Part shown: positions 11,526-23,178 of the stretch, one piece after another
Position numbering within the stretch: the first letter of the stretch is position 1
How the letters are laid out: every line of letters starts with the position of its first letter
NCBI GenBank assembly: GCA_028141225.1
Contig: JAOIPS010000004.1
Location: 1 to 64,000, forward strand
DNA from: Prochlorococcus sp. AH-736-L23
GTDB lineage: Bacteria > Cyanobacteriota > Cyanobacteriia > PCC-6307 > Cyanobiaceae
DNA length: 64,000 nt
Direction of reading: 5' to 3'
Translations under genes and position numbers: made by a program
The notes under the pieces: model-generated
The model's database searches: none
Told to the model about the DNA's origin: nothing
The model's input: only the letters and a program-made list of their open reading frames with translations

Positions 11526-11780
11526 ATGTCCAAAGTTGAAATTTATACTTGGCAATATTGCCCATTCTGTATTCGAGCAAAATCACTACTCAAGAAAAAA
11601 AATGTAAATTTTACAGAATATAAAATAGATGGCGACGAAGATGCCAGAGCATTGATGATTGAAAGAGCTGATGGTAGAAGAACTTTACCACAAATATTTA
11701 TAGATAATGAGGGTATCGGAGGCTGCGATGATCTCTACGCATTAGAAAATGAAAATAAATTAGAAGCATTATTAAACTAG
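11526..11780 (+). CDS. grxC: Glutaredoxin 3
   Basis: [32 protein letters not shown]. Confidence 0.95.
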   Translation: MSKVEIYTWQYCPFCIRAKSLLKKKNVNFTEYKIDGDEDARALMIERADGRRTLPQIFIDNEGIGGCDDLYALENENKLEALLN

Positions 11781-11785
11781 ATCTT

Positions 11786-12709
11786 ATGAAATTTCTATTC
11801 GTAATAGATCCAATTAAAAATATAAATCCCTTAAAAGATTCAACTGCTGCTTTAATGCAAGCATCATCAAAAAAAAATATTGAAATCTGGAGTTGTACTC
11901 CTCAAGACCTGGAAGCTAGAGGTGATGAAGTATGGGCATCTTCCGTAAAGGTTGAAGTAATTCCATGGATTTCTTTCAAAGAGAATGATTGCATACCTCT
12001 CGCCGAATTTAATTGCATTTGGATGAGAAAAGATCCTCCTGTAAATGAGGCTTATTTATATGCAACCCATCTTTTAGAAGTTGCCGAAAGAAAAGGAGTA
12101 AAAGTAATAAACAAACCCTCATCGTTAAGAGCATGGAATGAAAAGCTAGGTGCTTTAAGATACAGCCACTTAATGGCACCTACAATAGTTGCGAGTAAGG
12201 TAAAAGATCTTATTAATTTTGCAAATATAAATAATGAAGTAGTTATAAAACCTCTAGGAGGAAAAGGTGGTCAAGGTGTTATAAGGATAAATAAAAATTC
12301 TCCAGGAATTAAATCAATCATTGAATTAATCACTTCTCAAGAAGAATTACCCGTTATGATGCAAAAATTTATTCCTGAAGTCATAGAGGGTGATAAAAGA
12401 ATAATTATCGTAAACGGAGAAGCAATTGGATCAATAAATAGGATTCCTCAAGGAGGCGATTTTAGGAGTAATTTAGCGATGGGAGGCAAGGCTGAACCCA
12501 CATTATTAACAGAAAAAGAAAAAAGTATCTGCTCAGAATTATCTCAACACTTCAAAAATGAGGGTTTATTTTTTGTAGGTATTGATGTAATAAATGGAAT
12601 GCTTAGCGAGATTAATGTAACCAGTCCAACAGGTTTAAGAGAAATAGAAAATTTATCCAATAAAAATGTTTCAGAGGAAGTTATTGAAAAATTAGTAGAA
12701 ATTATCTAG
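11786..12709 (+). CDS. gshB: Glutathione synthetase
   Basis: [46 protein letters not shown]. Confidence 0.95.
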   Translation: MKFLFVIDPIKNINPLKDSTAALMQASSKKNIEIWSCTPQDLEARGDEVWASSVKVEVIPWISFKENDCIPLAEFNCIWMRKDPPVNEAYLYATHLLEVAERKGVKVINKPSSLRAWNEKLGALRYSHLMAPTIVASKVKDLINFANINNEVVIKPLGGKGGQGVIRINKNSPGIKSIIELITSQEELPVMMQKFIPEVIEGDKRIIIVNGEAIGSINRIPQGGDFRSNLAMGGKAEPTLLTEKEKSICSELSQHFKNEGLFFVGIDVINGMLSEINVTSPTGLREIENLSNKNVSEEVIEKLVEII

Positions 12710-14114
12710 GGTTTTTAGCGCAAAATATCTGTTTTACTATAGATTCAAATTTTAATTTAATCTCATCTATTTCTTTCTCTAAAACGGAGCCAGAAACTAT
12801 ACCTGAACCTGCAGTAAATTCAATATTTTCTTCAATACATCTTGCGCCTCTTATTGCCAAAAGAAATGAAGCATTACCTGATGAATCAACCCAACCCATT
12901 GGAGAAGCATAATTTCCTCTAGGAAAAGACTCAAGAGTGTTTATCCAATCCAATGCTGCATTTTTTGGGTATCCACAAACAGCTGGAGATGGATGTAAGT
13001 TTTTAAGCAATTCAAAAGGACAAATATTTTCAACTTTAGAGAAAATGAGTGTTTGCAAATGAGAAATATCTCCAAATGAATTTACCTTGATATCACTTTT
13101 TTTAAAGTTTGTTATTTTTGAAACTTCTAAAGATTTAATCAAATGTTGTATTACATAATTATGTTCCTTTAAGTCTTTAGTACTTTTTAGGAGTTTCTTA
13201 AAATTTGAATTAGTAGAGATAGTTCCAGCAAGAGCCTCTAAAGTTAAATTAGGTTTAGAGAAAGAAAATAATTTTTCTGGAGATGCTCCAAACAAAATAT
13301 CCTTACTATTTCTTTTCCAAACGTATCTACATGTATTTGGTTGCTTCTTTTTAAATCTTTTTAAAATTTCTACTAAATCTAATTTATTTTTAAGTTTTAT
13401 TTTAATCCTATTCGCTAAAACTATCTTTTCGAGAATATCTTTCTCTACTAATTGAATTCCTCTATTTACTACTTTTTTCATGTTTGTTTTAGAAGTTTCT
13501 AAGGAGCGTGAGAAATCATCAATAAAAGGGGAATCAAAACTAGTTTTTAAGCCAGATGATTTTATTAATTCTGAGCCAGAATTAATAACTTGATTTCTAA
13601 TTGTCCATATTTCTTCAATTAATCTTCTTAATGATGATTTACCTTCAACATGACCATTGATTCTTAACCAGCAATTCTTGCCACTTTTAGTAATTATTAT
13701 TTTTGGCAAAATTGCTTCCAAACTAGGGATATCTGAAGATAAATTCTTATTATTCAAATTTTCAGAGAAAGAAAATAAATAAATTATTTTTGAAAGTGCA
13801 GAATTATGCGATTCATTAGTTAAGTTAATTAAATTTTTAAAATTCTCAGAATTAAACTCTTTTGCTACCTCAAATCTTTTTGGGCCATCCAAAGTAACAT
13901 ATTTACACTTCTCGAAAGCTATATATGAAATGCCATCAGATTCCTCCCAAAATGAAGAAAACGGATATTGATTTATTAACAATTCATAAACTTGAAATAA
14001 ATCAATACAAGGAATCTCAACACAAATACTTACTAATCCAGAATTTTCAACTTTCTTATCGAAAGAGGAAAATACATCTTTTAAAAAATCTGTTAAGTTT
14101 AAATCATTTTTCAT
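12702..14114 (-). CDS. menF: Isochorismate synthase
   Basis: Chorismate-binding C-terminal domain: [38 protein letters not shown]. Confidence 0.9.
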   Translation of the reverse strand: MKNDLNLTDFLKDVFSSFDKKVENSGLVSICVEIPCIDLFQVYELLINQYPFSSFWEESDGISYIAFEKCKYVTLDGPKRFEVAKEFNSENFKNLINLTNESHNSALSKIIYLFSFSENLNNKNLSSDIPSLEAILPKIIITKSGKNCWLRINGHVEGKSSLRRLIEEIWTIRNQVINSGSELIKSSGLKTSFDSPFIDDFSRSLETSKTNMKKVVNRGIQLVEKDILEKIVLANRIKIKLKNKLDLVEILKRFKKKQPNTCRYVWKRNSKDILFGASPEKLFSFSKPNLTLEALAGTISTNSNFKKLLKSTKDLKEHNYVIQHLIKSLEVSKITNFKKSDIKVNSFGDISHLQTLIFSKVENICPFELLKNLHPSPAVCGYPKNAALDWINTLESFPRGNYASPMGWVDSSGNASFLLAIRGARCIEENIEFTAGSGIVSGSVLEKEIDEIKLKFESIVKQIFCAKNPR

Positions 14115-14215
14115 TACTTATTGAAAATAACTAAAAATGATGCAATAAAGTAAAAAATGTAACTCAATTTATAAACTACATCCAATAATTATCTAATTTT
14201 GCGTGTTAATTAAAA

Positions 14216-15133
14216 ATGGACGAAGATAAAAAAAAATTATGGAAAAAAGCAATAAAATGGCCTCTTTATTCTGTGGCCATACTTCCAGTTTTAATAACAG
14301 GGGCTTACTTGCTCAATCAATATGAAGAGGTAAAAATTTATAATTTGATTTCATTTACTTTAGCTGCAATTTTGATATTACTTTGGGAAAATCTAACTAA
14401 TGATTTATACGACGCAGAAACAGGAATCGATGAATTTAAATTCCATTCAATTGTAAATCTTGTAAAAAATAAAAAAATAATTTCATTTATTGCATATACA
14501 TCTTTAGTTATTGGTTTATTAATAATTTTAATTATTTCAGTATCAACAAGTATAAACATTTTTATTTTGGTGGCAGCTTGCTGCTTCTTAGGATACTTAT
14601 ATCAAGGTCCTCCTTTTAGATTAGGCTATCAAGGTTTAGGAGAACCATTATGCTGGCTTGCATTTGGACCTTTTGCGTACTCTTCAGTCTTAATTGCGTT
14701 AAATCCGTCTAATATTTACTTCGAAGATATTCCATGGAAAGTTTCTTTATTACTTGGTTCGGGACCTTCCTTGGCAACAACTCTTGTGTTATTTTGTTCC
14801 CATTTTCATCAAATTTCTGAAGATAAAAAGCATGGGAAAAATTCACCTTTAGTTCGCTTAGGGGCAAAAAAAGGTTCTCAATTTGTGCCTTGGATAATTT
14901 TTACAATATATATTTTTCAACTTTTCACAATAGTTTATGGATTTATTCCAGTTTTTTGTATCCTTTATTTGCTTAGTTTCCCTCAAGCAACAAGACTTAT
15001 AAATTTATTAAAATCTTCGTATGCAAAACCTTCTGCAATAAAAAATTGCAAATTCATCGCAATAAAATTTCAAACTCTTAATGGAATTGGTTTAATCACA
15101 GGATTAATATTTAATTACTTGCTAAATAAATGA
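14216..15133 (+). CDS. menA: 1,4-dihydroxy-2-naphthoate phytyltransferase
   Basis: UbiA-type polytopic prenyltransferase, LWENLTNDLYDAETGID; linked to menF/menC/menE. Confidence 0.88.
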   Translation: MDEDKKKLWKKAIKWPLYSVAILPVLITGAYLLNQYEEVKIYNLISFTLAAILILLWENLTNDLYDAETGIDEFKFHSIVNLVKNKKIISFIAYTSLVIGLLIILIISVSTSINIFILVAACCFLGYLYQGPPFRLGYQGLGEPLCWLAFGPFAYSSVLIALNPSNIYFEDIPWKVSLLLGSGPSLATTLVLFCSHFHQISEDKKHGKNSPLVRLGAKKGSQFVPWIIFTIYIFQLFTIVYGFIPVFCILYLLSFPQATRLINLLKSSYAKPSAIKNCKFIAIKFQTLNGIGLITGLIFNYLLNK

Positions 15134-16095
15134 ACTTAATATTTCAAAAAAAATCTTATAGCTTTAAGTTATCGGCCAAAGTAGAAAATTCTAAAACCAA
15201 TTACCATACAAAATCCGGTTGGATAATTAAATTAATAGGTAATGATAAAAAAATAGGGTTTGGAGAAGTTTCACCGCTACATAAAAAAGACTTAAAAAAG
15301 TGTGCGAAACAACTAGATATGATCCCTGAGTATATAGAGGAATTTAATTTATCTGAGCAAATAAATATTTTTCACCCATGCATTCAATCTGCAATAAATT
15401 CTGCATTAGCTGAGATTAATGGAAAAATAATTTTTAAAGAAAACTACTACTTTGATGAAATTGGTAAAACAGCCATATTGTTAAATCATGAAAATGTAGT
15501 TTCAGATCTAAATGATATTAAAAAAAGACATTGTGATATTGGAAAATCATTAACCTTAAAATGGAAAGTAGCACTAAAAAATAACCATGAGGAAGAAGCA
15601 AAATTAGAAGAAATTTTAAGCAAAATAGGTAATAATATTAAGTTAAGAATAGATGCTAATGGTTCTTGGGGGAGAGAGATAGCTAATAGATGGGCTGATA
15701 TTTTGAAAGATAATAAAAATATAGATTGGTTAGAACAACCTCTCTGTGTTGATGATATTGATGGACTGACAGAACTAAACAAAAAAATTCCAATAGCTTT
15801 AGACGAATCACTTTTAAAATTTCCAACTTTGATTGATGAGTGGAAGGGTTGGCAAATTAGAAGGCCTTCTCAAGAAAATAATCCAGTTAAGCTTTTAAGA
15901 GAATTAGAAAATAAAAAAGCTTTAATATCTATAAGTACCTCATTTGAAACTGGAATAGGAAAGAGATGGCTCCATCATTTATCTTCTCTACAATTACAAG
16001 GACCAACACCAAAAGTTCCTGGTTTAGCAATGAATAAATTCCCTAATTCATTTCTATTTTTAAATGAAGCAAAAACGATATGGGATCAACTATGA
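15130..16095 (+). CDS. menC: o-Succinylbenzoate synthase
   Basis: Enolase-superfamily: LKWKVAL, LRIDANGSW, WLEQPL, ALDESL; between menA and menE. Confidence 0.88.
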   Translation: MNLIFQKKSYSFKLSAKVENSKTNYHTKSGWIIKLIGNDKKIGFGEVSPLHKKDLKKCAKQLDMIPEYIEEFNLSEQINIFHPCIQSAINSALAEINGKIIFKENYYFDEIGKTAILLNHENVVSDLNDIKKRHCDIGKSLTLKWKVALKNNHEEEAKLEEILSKIGNNIKLRIDANGSWGREIANRWADILKDNKNIDWLEQPLCVDDIDGLTELNKKIPIALDESLLKFPTLIDEWKGWQIRRPSQENNPVKLLRELENKKALISISTSFETGIGKRWLHHLSSLQLQGPTPKVPGLAMNKFPNSFLFLNEAKTIWDQL

Positions 16096-17294
16096 AAAAT
16101 AAAATTCATACTATTGAAGTTGAAAATAACGAAACTCAATCTGTAGAAAAAATTATTGAAAAAATTAGAGATAATAAAATTATTTATGTAAAAAACAAAT
16201 TTTATGAAGACAAAGATGTATTAGATTCAATTACTGAAAATGGGCCAGCAATTATCTTAAACAGTAGTGGGAGTTCTGGAAAACCGAGACAATGTTTTCA
16301 CCATTTAAATAATCTTAAATTATCTGCAACTACATCAGGTCAATGGCTAATAGAGCAAGGATTTGAATTACAAAACTGCTTAATTTTAAATACTTTACCC
16401 CTGAACCATATAAGTGGATTAATGCCAATTTTTAGAAGTCAAACTTGGGGATGTGATTGTATTAATATTTCTCCGAATTTGATAAAAAAAACTCGAGAAC
16501 TTTTACTTTTCACAATTAAATTTAAAAAAAACAAAAAACACTTGATTACATCATTAGTACCTACCCAATTACAAAGACTTTTAGCTCAAAAAGATGGAAT
16601 TAGTTGGCTAAAAATTTTTGATCTAATTTGGGTAGGTGGAGCTTCAATTTCAGACGAAACTGCAGAACAATGTATAAAAGAAAAAATAAAATTAGCACCT
16701 TGCTACGGCGCAACTGAAACAGCAGCAATGGTTACGAGTTTAAAACCAAAAGAATTCTTAATGGGTTTTAAAAATGTTGGAGAAATACTACCTGATACAA
16801 AAATAAGAATTAACGCACAAGGATTAATCGAAATAAAATCAGCCAGAATTGGAATCGAAATAATAGACTCTTTAAAAACTGAAAATTTCAAAAATAAAAA
16901 TGGGTGGTGGCAAACAAGTGATTTAGGTGAAATTAAGCAAATCAATAATTCTTACTATTTAGAATTTGTTGGAAGAAGTGATAATGCCTTTAATTCAGGA
17001 GGAGAAGTTGTTTTCCCTGAAGTAATTGAATCTAGATTAAATGATTTCATTATGAAAGAAAATATCCCAATTAATAAATTTAATATTGCGAAAGTATCTA
17101 ACAAATTATGGGGAAATAAAATTAAAGTAATAGTTGAATTTAGAGAACTTACAAATGATAAAAATATTGAAATTTATTTAAATTTATTAAAAAATTTTTC
17201 TCAAAGTTGGCCTAAACATGAAAAGCCTGAAAAGTGGATTGTTAAAAACAAAAATAGCATTACAGAAAAAATAAACTATAAATTTAAAAAATAA
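16080..17294 (+). CDS. menE: o-Succinylbenzoate-CoA ligase
   Basis: AMP-binding: LNSSGSSGKPRQ, CYGATETAAMVT; overlaps menC by 16 nt if the first ATG is used (alternative ATG at 16092). Confidence 0.88.
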   Translation: MGSTMKNKIHTIEVENNETQSVEKIIEKIRDNKIIYVKNKFYEDKDVLDSITENGPAIILNSSGSSGKPRQCFHHLNNLKLSATTSGQWLIEQGFELQNCLILNTLPLNHISGLMPIFRSQTWGCDCINISPNLIKKTRELLLFTIKFKKNKKHLITSLVPTQLQRLLAQKDGISWLKIFDLIWVGGASISDETAEQCIKEKIKLAPCYGATETAAMVTSLKPKEFLMGFKNVGEILPDTKIRINAQGLIEIKSARIGIEIIDSLKTENFKNKNGWWQTSDLGEIKQINNSYYLEFVGRSDNAFNSGGEVVFPEVIESRLNDFIMKENIPINKFNIAKVSNKLWGNKIKVIVEFRELTNDKNIEIYLNLLKNFSQSWPKHEKPEKWIVKNKNSITEKINYKFKK

Positions 17295-17297
17295 TAA

Positions 17298-17759
<462 letters not shown>

Positions 17760-18947
17760 TTATCTATCAACAGATCCCATAATGACATCTATTGAACCAA
17801 GGATTGCCATAATATCGGCGATTTTGGCACCTTTAAGAATATGAGGCAATATTTGCAGATTATTTAAATCAGCTGCTCTGATTTTAAATCTCCATGGGGT
17901 AACTTCATTATTTCCTTGAATAAATACACCTATTTCTCCTTTGCCGGACTCTAATCTTGTATATAATTCTCCGTTAGGAATTTTAAAAGTTGGAGCAACC
18001 TTCTTAGCTACATATTGGTAGTCAATACCAAATATTTCACTTTTCTTATCTTCAGTCGACATTCTTTGAGCTTCTAAATTTTCTGTTGGACCTCCTGGAA
18101 TCATTTTGCAGGCTTGGCGAATGATGCTTAGTGATTGTCTCATCTCTTCAACTCTTACTCGATATCTCGCATAACAATCTCCTTCTTTTTCCGAAGCAAT
18201 CTGCCAATCAAAATCGTCATAACATTCATAACTATCGACTTTCCTTAAATCCCAGGAAACTCCAGAAGCTCTAAGCATTGGACCAGACAAAGACCAATTA
18301 ATTGCCTGGTCTCTTTGTATTGTTCCTAGACCTTCAATTCTTTTTCTGAAAATTGGATTATTTGTAATTAATTTTTCGTATTCATCTATCTTAGGACCAA
18401 ACCAATCGCAAAAGTCTATACATTTTTCTAACCATCCGTATGGGAGATCACATGCGACACCGCCTATCCTAAAGAAATTATTATTTATTAGCCTTTGTCC
18501 AGTAGCAGCTTCCCATAGATCATAGATCATCTCTCTTTCTCTAAAAATATAGAAAAATGGAGTTTGAGCTCCTACGTCTGCTAAAAAGGGACCAAGCCAT
18601 AAAAGATGATTAGCAATACGATTAAGTTCGAGCATAAGAACTCTGATGTAACTAGCTCTTTTGGGAACTGGAATATTAGCTAATCTTTCAGGAGCATTTA
18701 CTACAATAGCTTCATAAAACATTCCTGCTGCATAATCCATTCTGCTTACATAAGGGACATACATTACATTTGTTCTATTTTCAGCTATCTTTTCCATTCC
18801 TCTATGTAAATATCCAATTACTGGCTCACAATCAATGACATTCTCACCATCAAGAGTTACAACTAACCTTAAAACCCCATGCATTGAGGGATGGTGAGGG
18901 CCAAAATTGACCACCATTGGTTCTGTTCTAGTCTCTAGCTGAGCCAT
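17760..18947 (-). CDS. ndhH: NAD(P)H-quinone oxidoreductase subunit H
   Basis: [35 protein letters not shown]. Confidence 0.97.
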   Translation of the reverse strand: MAQLETRTEPMVVNFGPHHPSMHGVLRLVVTLDGENVIDCEPVIGYLHRGMEKIAENRTNVMYVPYVSRMDYAAGMFYEAIVVNAPERLANIPVPKRASYIRVLMLELNRIANHLLWLGPFLADVGAQTPFFYIFREREMIYDLWEAATGQRLINNNFFRIGGVACDLPYGWLEKCIDFCDWFGPKIDEYEKLITNNPIFRKRIEGLGTIQRDQAINWSLSGPMLRASGVSWDLRKVDSYECYDDFDWQIASEKEGDCYARYRVRVEEMRQSLSIIRQACKMIPGGPTENLEAQRMSTEDKKSEIFGIDYQYVAKKVAPTFKIPNGELYTRLESGKGEIGVFIQGNNEVTPWRFKIRAADLNNLQILPHILKGAKIADIMAILGSIDVIMGSVDR

Positions 18948-18985
18948 TCGAAATTTAACTTCTAAATAAATCTTAGTCGAAAGTT

Positions 18986-19888
18986 ATGCAAACTGACCTA
19001 TCTGATTCATCTTTTTTCAATCATCAATCAGTTATGACAGATGAAATTATGGCCTCATTAGAGCATTACCCACTTATACATAACAATCAACTTAAGGGAA
19101 TAGACGCAACTTTAGGCGGAGGCGGTCACTCTTATCATTTATTGAGAAAATATTCAGATTTAAATATAATTGGACTTGATCAAGATCCATTCGCAAGAAA
19201 ATCAGCATCAAAAAAACTTGATGAGTTTAAAAGTAGGATTGATATAAAGGCTTCAAATTTTGCGGATTTTGTACCAAAAGAAAAAGTTTCTTTTGTGATT
19301 GCAGATCTTGGAGTAAATAGTAACCAAATTGATAACCCTAAAAGAGGATTTAGTTTCCAAAAAGATGGTCCGCTTGATATGCGTATGAATCCTTTTCTTG
19401 ATATAGATGCAGAGAAATTAATTGAGACTTTAAATGAAAAAGATCTAGCTAACTTAATCTATAAATATGGAGATGAGAGATTATCAAGAAAGATTGCTAG
19501 AAAAATAAAATTGGATTTGAAGGAAAATGGGAAGTATTCTGGGACAAAAGAGTTAGCTTACTCTATTGCAGGCTGTTTCCCACCAAAACAAAGATATAAA
19601 AAAATACATCCAGCAACAAGAACATTTCAAGCACTAAGAATTGCTGTTAATAAAGAAATTGAAGTATTAGAAAAATTTTTGCAAGTTGTACCTGAATGGC
19701 TTCTGCCAGGGGGTATTATTTCTATTATTAGTTTTCATTCCCTTGAGGATAGGTTAGTTAAAAGTTGTTTTAAGAATGATCAAAGACTAAAAAACCTTAC
19801 AAAAAAGCCAATAACTCCCTCCAAACAAGAAGTCGAACTAAATAAAAGAGCTAGAAGTGGAAAATTAAGAATTGCTCAATTAAATTAA
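18986..19888 (+). CDS. rsmH: 16S rRNA (cytosine1402-N4)-methyltransferase RsmH
   Basis: DATLGGGGHSYHLL, DLGVNSNQIDNPKRGFSFQKDGPLDMRM, ISFHSLEDRLVK. Confidence 0.96.
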   Translation: MQTDLSDSSFFNHQSVMTDEIMASLEHYPLIHNNQLKGIDATLGGGGHSYHLLRKYSDLNIIGLDQDPFARKSASKKLDEFKSRIDIKASNFADFVPKEKVSFVIADLGVNSNQIDNPKRGFSFQKDGPLDMRMNPFLDIDAEKLIETLNEKDLANLIYKYGDERLSRKIARKIKLDLKENGKYSGTKELAYSIAGCFPPKQRYKKIHPATRTFQALRIAVNKEIEVLEKFLQVVPEWLLPGGIISIISFHSLEDRLVKSCFKNDQRLKNLTKKPITPSKQEVELNKRARSGKLRIAQLN

Positions 19889-19901
19889 AAGTCAATAATT
19901 G

Positions 19902-21047
19902 TTATCGTAATAATCTGATCGTATCTGTAAGAATATGAATTGCTTGTTTTATATCTTTTGAATTAGTATTTAATCCAATACTTAACCTTATTGAAGATTC
20001 TGCTTCTTTAATAGATCTTCCTAAGGCTAGTAAAACATGAGATGGTTCACCATTACTACATGCAGATCCAGTAGAGCAAATTATTTTAGATTTTAAAAGT
20101 TTATGAAACTTTGCTCCGTTTAAATCCAATACAGTCAAATTTAAATTGTGAGGTAATCTTTTTTCTATGGAGCCATTAATTAATAAACCAGAATTATTTT
20201 TTAACAACCCTTCTAAAAGGGTATTTCTATGAAAAAGTAATTTCTCAGCATTATTTTTTTGATTAAAAACTGCTATCTCTATTGCTTTAGCAAAGCCAAC
20301 TACTAAAGGCAGCGGTAATGTGCCAGACCTGAGACCATACTCCTGACCTCCTCCAACAATTAAAGGCTCAAGATTAATTTCTTCATCAAGCAAAAGAAGT
20401 CCTATCCCTTTAGGACCATATATTTTATGAGAACTCATCGTTATCATGTTTACATCTGATAAAAGATTGTCTAACGCCATATAACCTAAACATTGTGCAA
20501 AATCAGAGTGAAATATTATTTCTCTCGATTTACATATTTTTGCAATATTTTCTATTGGCTGAATAACTCCTATTTCGTTATTTGCCAACATGACACTAAC
20601 TAGAAATGTATCATCTCTTATATTTTTTTTGAATAGTTCTTCTGAAATTAAGCCATCTTTCTCAGGATTAATTTCTGTAACCATAAATCCCTCTTTTTTT
20701 AGTTGGTTTAAGGGCTCCAAAACAGCTTTATGCTCAGTTTTTAAGGTAATAATATGTCCATAATTTCCTGTTTTTTTATAGAAATTTCTAGCAAAACCTA
20801 ATAAGGCTAGGTTATTAGATTCAGTTGCTCCACTTGTAAAAATAATTTTTTTATTCTTAAGAAATAAACTTTGTTCTATTTTTTCTCTTGAGGCTTCCAA
20901 TATAGCGCTTGCGTTAATCCCAGCCAAATTAGATTTGCTTGCAGGGTTAGAAAATATCTCACTCCAAAAAGGTTTCATAGAATCAACGACATCTTTAGAG
21001 CAAGGAGTCGAAGATTGATAGTCTAGTAGTATGGGAGTTGATAGCAT
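19902..21047 (-). CDS. Cysteine desulfurase (NifS/IscS family)
   Basis: FTSGATESNNLALLG, SSHKIYGPKGIGLL, CSTGSACSNGEPSHVLLALG. Confidence 0.92.
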   Translation of the reverse strand: MLSTPILLDYQSSTPCSKDVVDSMKPFWSEIFSNPASKSNLAGINASAILEASREKIEQSLFLKNKKIIFTSGATESNNLALLGFARNFYKKTGNYGHIITLKTEHKAVLEPLNQLKKEGFMVTEINPEKDGLISEELFKKNIRDDTFLVSVMLANNEIGVIQPIENIAKICKSREIIFHSDFAQCLGYMALDNLLSDVNMITMSSHKIYGPKGIGLLLLDEEINLEPLIVGGGQEYGLRSGTLPLPLVVGFAKAIEIAVFNQKNNAEKLLFHRNTLLEGLLKNNSGLLINGSIEKRLPHNLNLTVLDLNGAKFHKLLKSKIICSTGSACSNGEPSHVLLALGRSIKEAESSIRLSIGLNTNSKDIKQAIHILTDTIRLLR

Positions 21048-21105
21048 TATGTTTAGTATATAAAATTCTATTTATTACTAGAAAATCAAATTAAAGAATT
21101 AAAAA

Positions 21106-21834
21106 ATGAATGAAATTAATCAAATAAATAATGAACCAGTAAGAAAATCAAGAATTTTATTAGTTGATGATGAGCCTGGTTTAAGAACAGCTGTAAAAAC
21201 ATTTCTAGAAGATGAAGGCTTTGAAATATTTATTGCAGTTGATGGAGAGGATGGTTGGGAAAAAGCTCAAACAATTTTCCCCGATTTGATTATTAGCGAT
21301 ATTATGATGCCACGAGCCAACGGTTATGCTTTATTAGAAAAAATTAGAGAGGATGAAAAATTAGGAGGAACTCCAGTTATTTTTTTAACTGCAAAAGGAA
21401 TGACTCTAGACAGAACAGAAGGTTATCTGGCAGGAGTTGATGATTATATTTCCAAACCTTTCGATCCCGATGAATTAGCTGCAAGAGTTAAAAATGTTAT
21501 CAACAGACAAGAACGATTATTAAAAGAAGCGGCACGATTCGCAGATATTGACGTAAGCAAAATGGCAAAGCAAATTACTGAAATAAAATCTATGCTCACA
21601 GACCAAAACCAGACTAATCCAGAAAATAAAATTAATCTTCCTAGTTTTACTCCTAGAGAAGCAAGTGTGCTTCAATTAGTAGCAGAGGGACTGATGAATA
21701 AAGAAATTGCAAGACAGCTTGAAACATCTATTAGAAATGTTGAGAAATATGTGAGTAGACTTTTTATTAAGACAGGTACATCTAGCCGAACAGAATTAGT
21801 TCGTTATGCACTTGAAAATCATTTAGTAAAGTAA
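21106..21834 (+). CDS. REC + LuxR-type HTH response regulator, Rre1/Ycf29-like
   Basis: LLVDDEPGLRTAVKTFLEDEGFE, DIMMPRANGYALLE, FTPREASVLQLVAEGLMNKEIARQLETSIRNVEKYVSRLF. Confidence 0.85.
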   Translation: MNEINQINNEPVRKSRILLVDDEPGLRTAVKTFLEDEGFEIFIAVDGEDGWEKAQTIFPDLIISDIMMPRANGYALLEKIREDEKLGGTPVIFLTAKGMTLDRTEGYLAGVDDYISKPFDPDELAARVKNVINRQERLLKEAARFADIDVSKMAKQITEIKSMLTDQNQTNPENKINLPSFTPREASVLQLVAEGLMNKEIARQLETSIRNVEKYVSRLFIKTGTSSRTELVRYALENHLVK

Positions 21835-21835
21835 A

Positions 21836-22537
21836 TTATTTAATTTTTTCGAATTCAATTAGTTTTGAAAAATAAAAAGGAGCTTGATTTAATTTCTTTT
21901 TAACAACTTTAAATCCTCTTTCTTTAGCAGCATTAATAATACCCTTTTCTTTCAATGTATATGCTCTTGTAGTTTTACTTGGCCCAGGAAATAATTTTCC
22001 AATATTTTTTAGAACAGCAAGAACTGGAGTATAGGGAGCAAAGCTTACGATTAGTTTTTCTTTGCTTAAATCGCATAGATGTTGAACCATTTCTTCTGCG
22101 ACCGGTTGCGGATAATGAATAAATACATCCAAACAAACTACAACATCAAATAATCCTTTTAATTTTTCCAGATCACAAACTTCATATTTTATTTTACCTT
22201 GATTCAAACCTAATTCATTAATTCGTTTTTTTGTTTCTTTAATCATTTCAGAAGAAATATCGCTCATCTGCAGTTCTTTTATACCTAGTCTTAGTAAAGG
22301 TATGGAAAGACTTCCTACACCACAGCCTGCATCACAATAACTTTTTTTTGTTAGTTCAGGATAATTTTTGATGTATGTGACCACATCATCTACAGTTTTT
22401 TGATGTCCTTTCCTAATATTTTTCTGAACTGTATTAATTTCATCAGATTTGCTATAAATTTTATTCCATCTTTCAAAGCCAGTACCATTAAAATACTCCC
22501 TGACTTCACTTTTTTCGAAAGTCTTATTTGACGTCAT
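21836..22537 (-). CDS. chlM: Mg-protoporphyrin IX methyltransferase
   Basis: VREYFNGTGFERWNKIYS, YCDAGCGVGSLSIPL, CLDVFIHYPQ. Confidence 0.93.
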   Translation of the reverse strand: MTSNKTFEKSEVREYFNGTGFERWNKIYSKSDEINTVQKNIRKGHQKTVDDVVTYIKNYPELTKKSYCDAGCGVGSLSIPLLRLGIKELQMSDISSEMIKETKKRINELGLNQGKIKYEVCDLEKLKGLFDVVVCLDVFIHYPQPVAEEMVQHLCDLSKEKLIVSFAPYTPVLAVLKNIGKLFPGPSKTTRAYTLKEKGIINAAKERGFKVVKKKLNQAPFYFSKLIEFEKIK

Positions 22538-22576
22538 AATATTCCATGAAAATTTATTCTTTTCATACTAACTAAC

Positions 22577-22600
22577 TGGCGCCAAATTAATTGCGCGCCA
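22577..22600. promoter_or_regulatory. 24-bp near-perfect palindrome in the chlM/purE divergent intergenic region (operator-like)
   Basis: TGGCGC CA AATTAATT GC GCGCCA-type dyad: TGGCGCCAAATTAATTGCGCGCCA matches its own reverse complement at 20 of 24 positions. Confidence 0.5.
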
Positions 22601-22626
22601 TTATAGGAAAGAATTGATTTGTTATT

Positions 22627-23163
22627 TTGTCAGAATTGAATTCCAAAGATATTTATAAAATTGCTGTCGTAATGGGTAGTGATTCAGATCTAAATACATT
22701 AAAACCAGCCATTGATATTTTAAAAGAATTTGGAATAAAAACTGAAGTTTGCATACTTTCTGCTCATCGAACACCTATTGAAATGATGGAATATGCAAAA
22801 AATGCAGAATCAGAAAACATAAAAGTAATAATTGCCGGTGCTGGGGGTGCTGCTCATCTTCCAGGAATGCTGGCATCCATAACTTGCATTCCTGTAATTG
22901 GGGTACCAGTAGAGAGTAAGACACTGAAGGGAATTGACTCTCTTTTATCCATCGTTCAAATGCCCTCTGGAATTCCAGTTGCAACAGTTGCAATTAATGG
23001 AGGACAGAATGCTGGATTATTGGCAATAGAGATGATCAGTTTATTTGATGAATCCATAAAGAAAAATTTAAAAGAATTCAGAGAAAATCTACATACACAG
23101 GTAAGAACTAAAAATAATAAGTTATCAAATATTGGACCTGACAATTATCTTCAAAATAAATGA
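22627..23163 (+). CDS. purE: N5-carboxyaminoimidazole ribonucleotide mutase
   Basis: VVMGSDSDLNTLKPA, SAHRTPIEMMEYAK, GAGGAAHLPGM; TTG start. Confidence 0.95.
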   Translation: MSELNSKDIYKIAVVMGSDSDLNTLKPAIDILKEFGIKTEVCILSAHRTPIEMMEYAKNAESENIKVIIAGAGGAAHLPGMLASITCIPVIGVPVESKTLKGIDSLLSIVQMPSGIPVATVAINGGQNAGLLAIEMISLFDESIKKNLKEFRENLHTQVRTKNNKLSNIGPDNYLQNK

Positions 23164-23178
23164 TCTAATATTTTTCTA

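Noticed and set aside
22775-23144. Minus-strand ORFs inside purE (72 and 62 aa)
   Set aside because: Antisense to a strongly conserved gene and lacking any domain; typical shadow ORFs.
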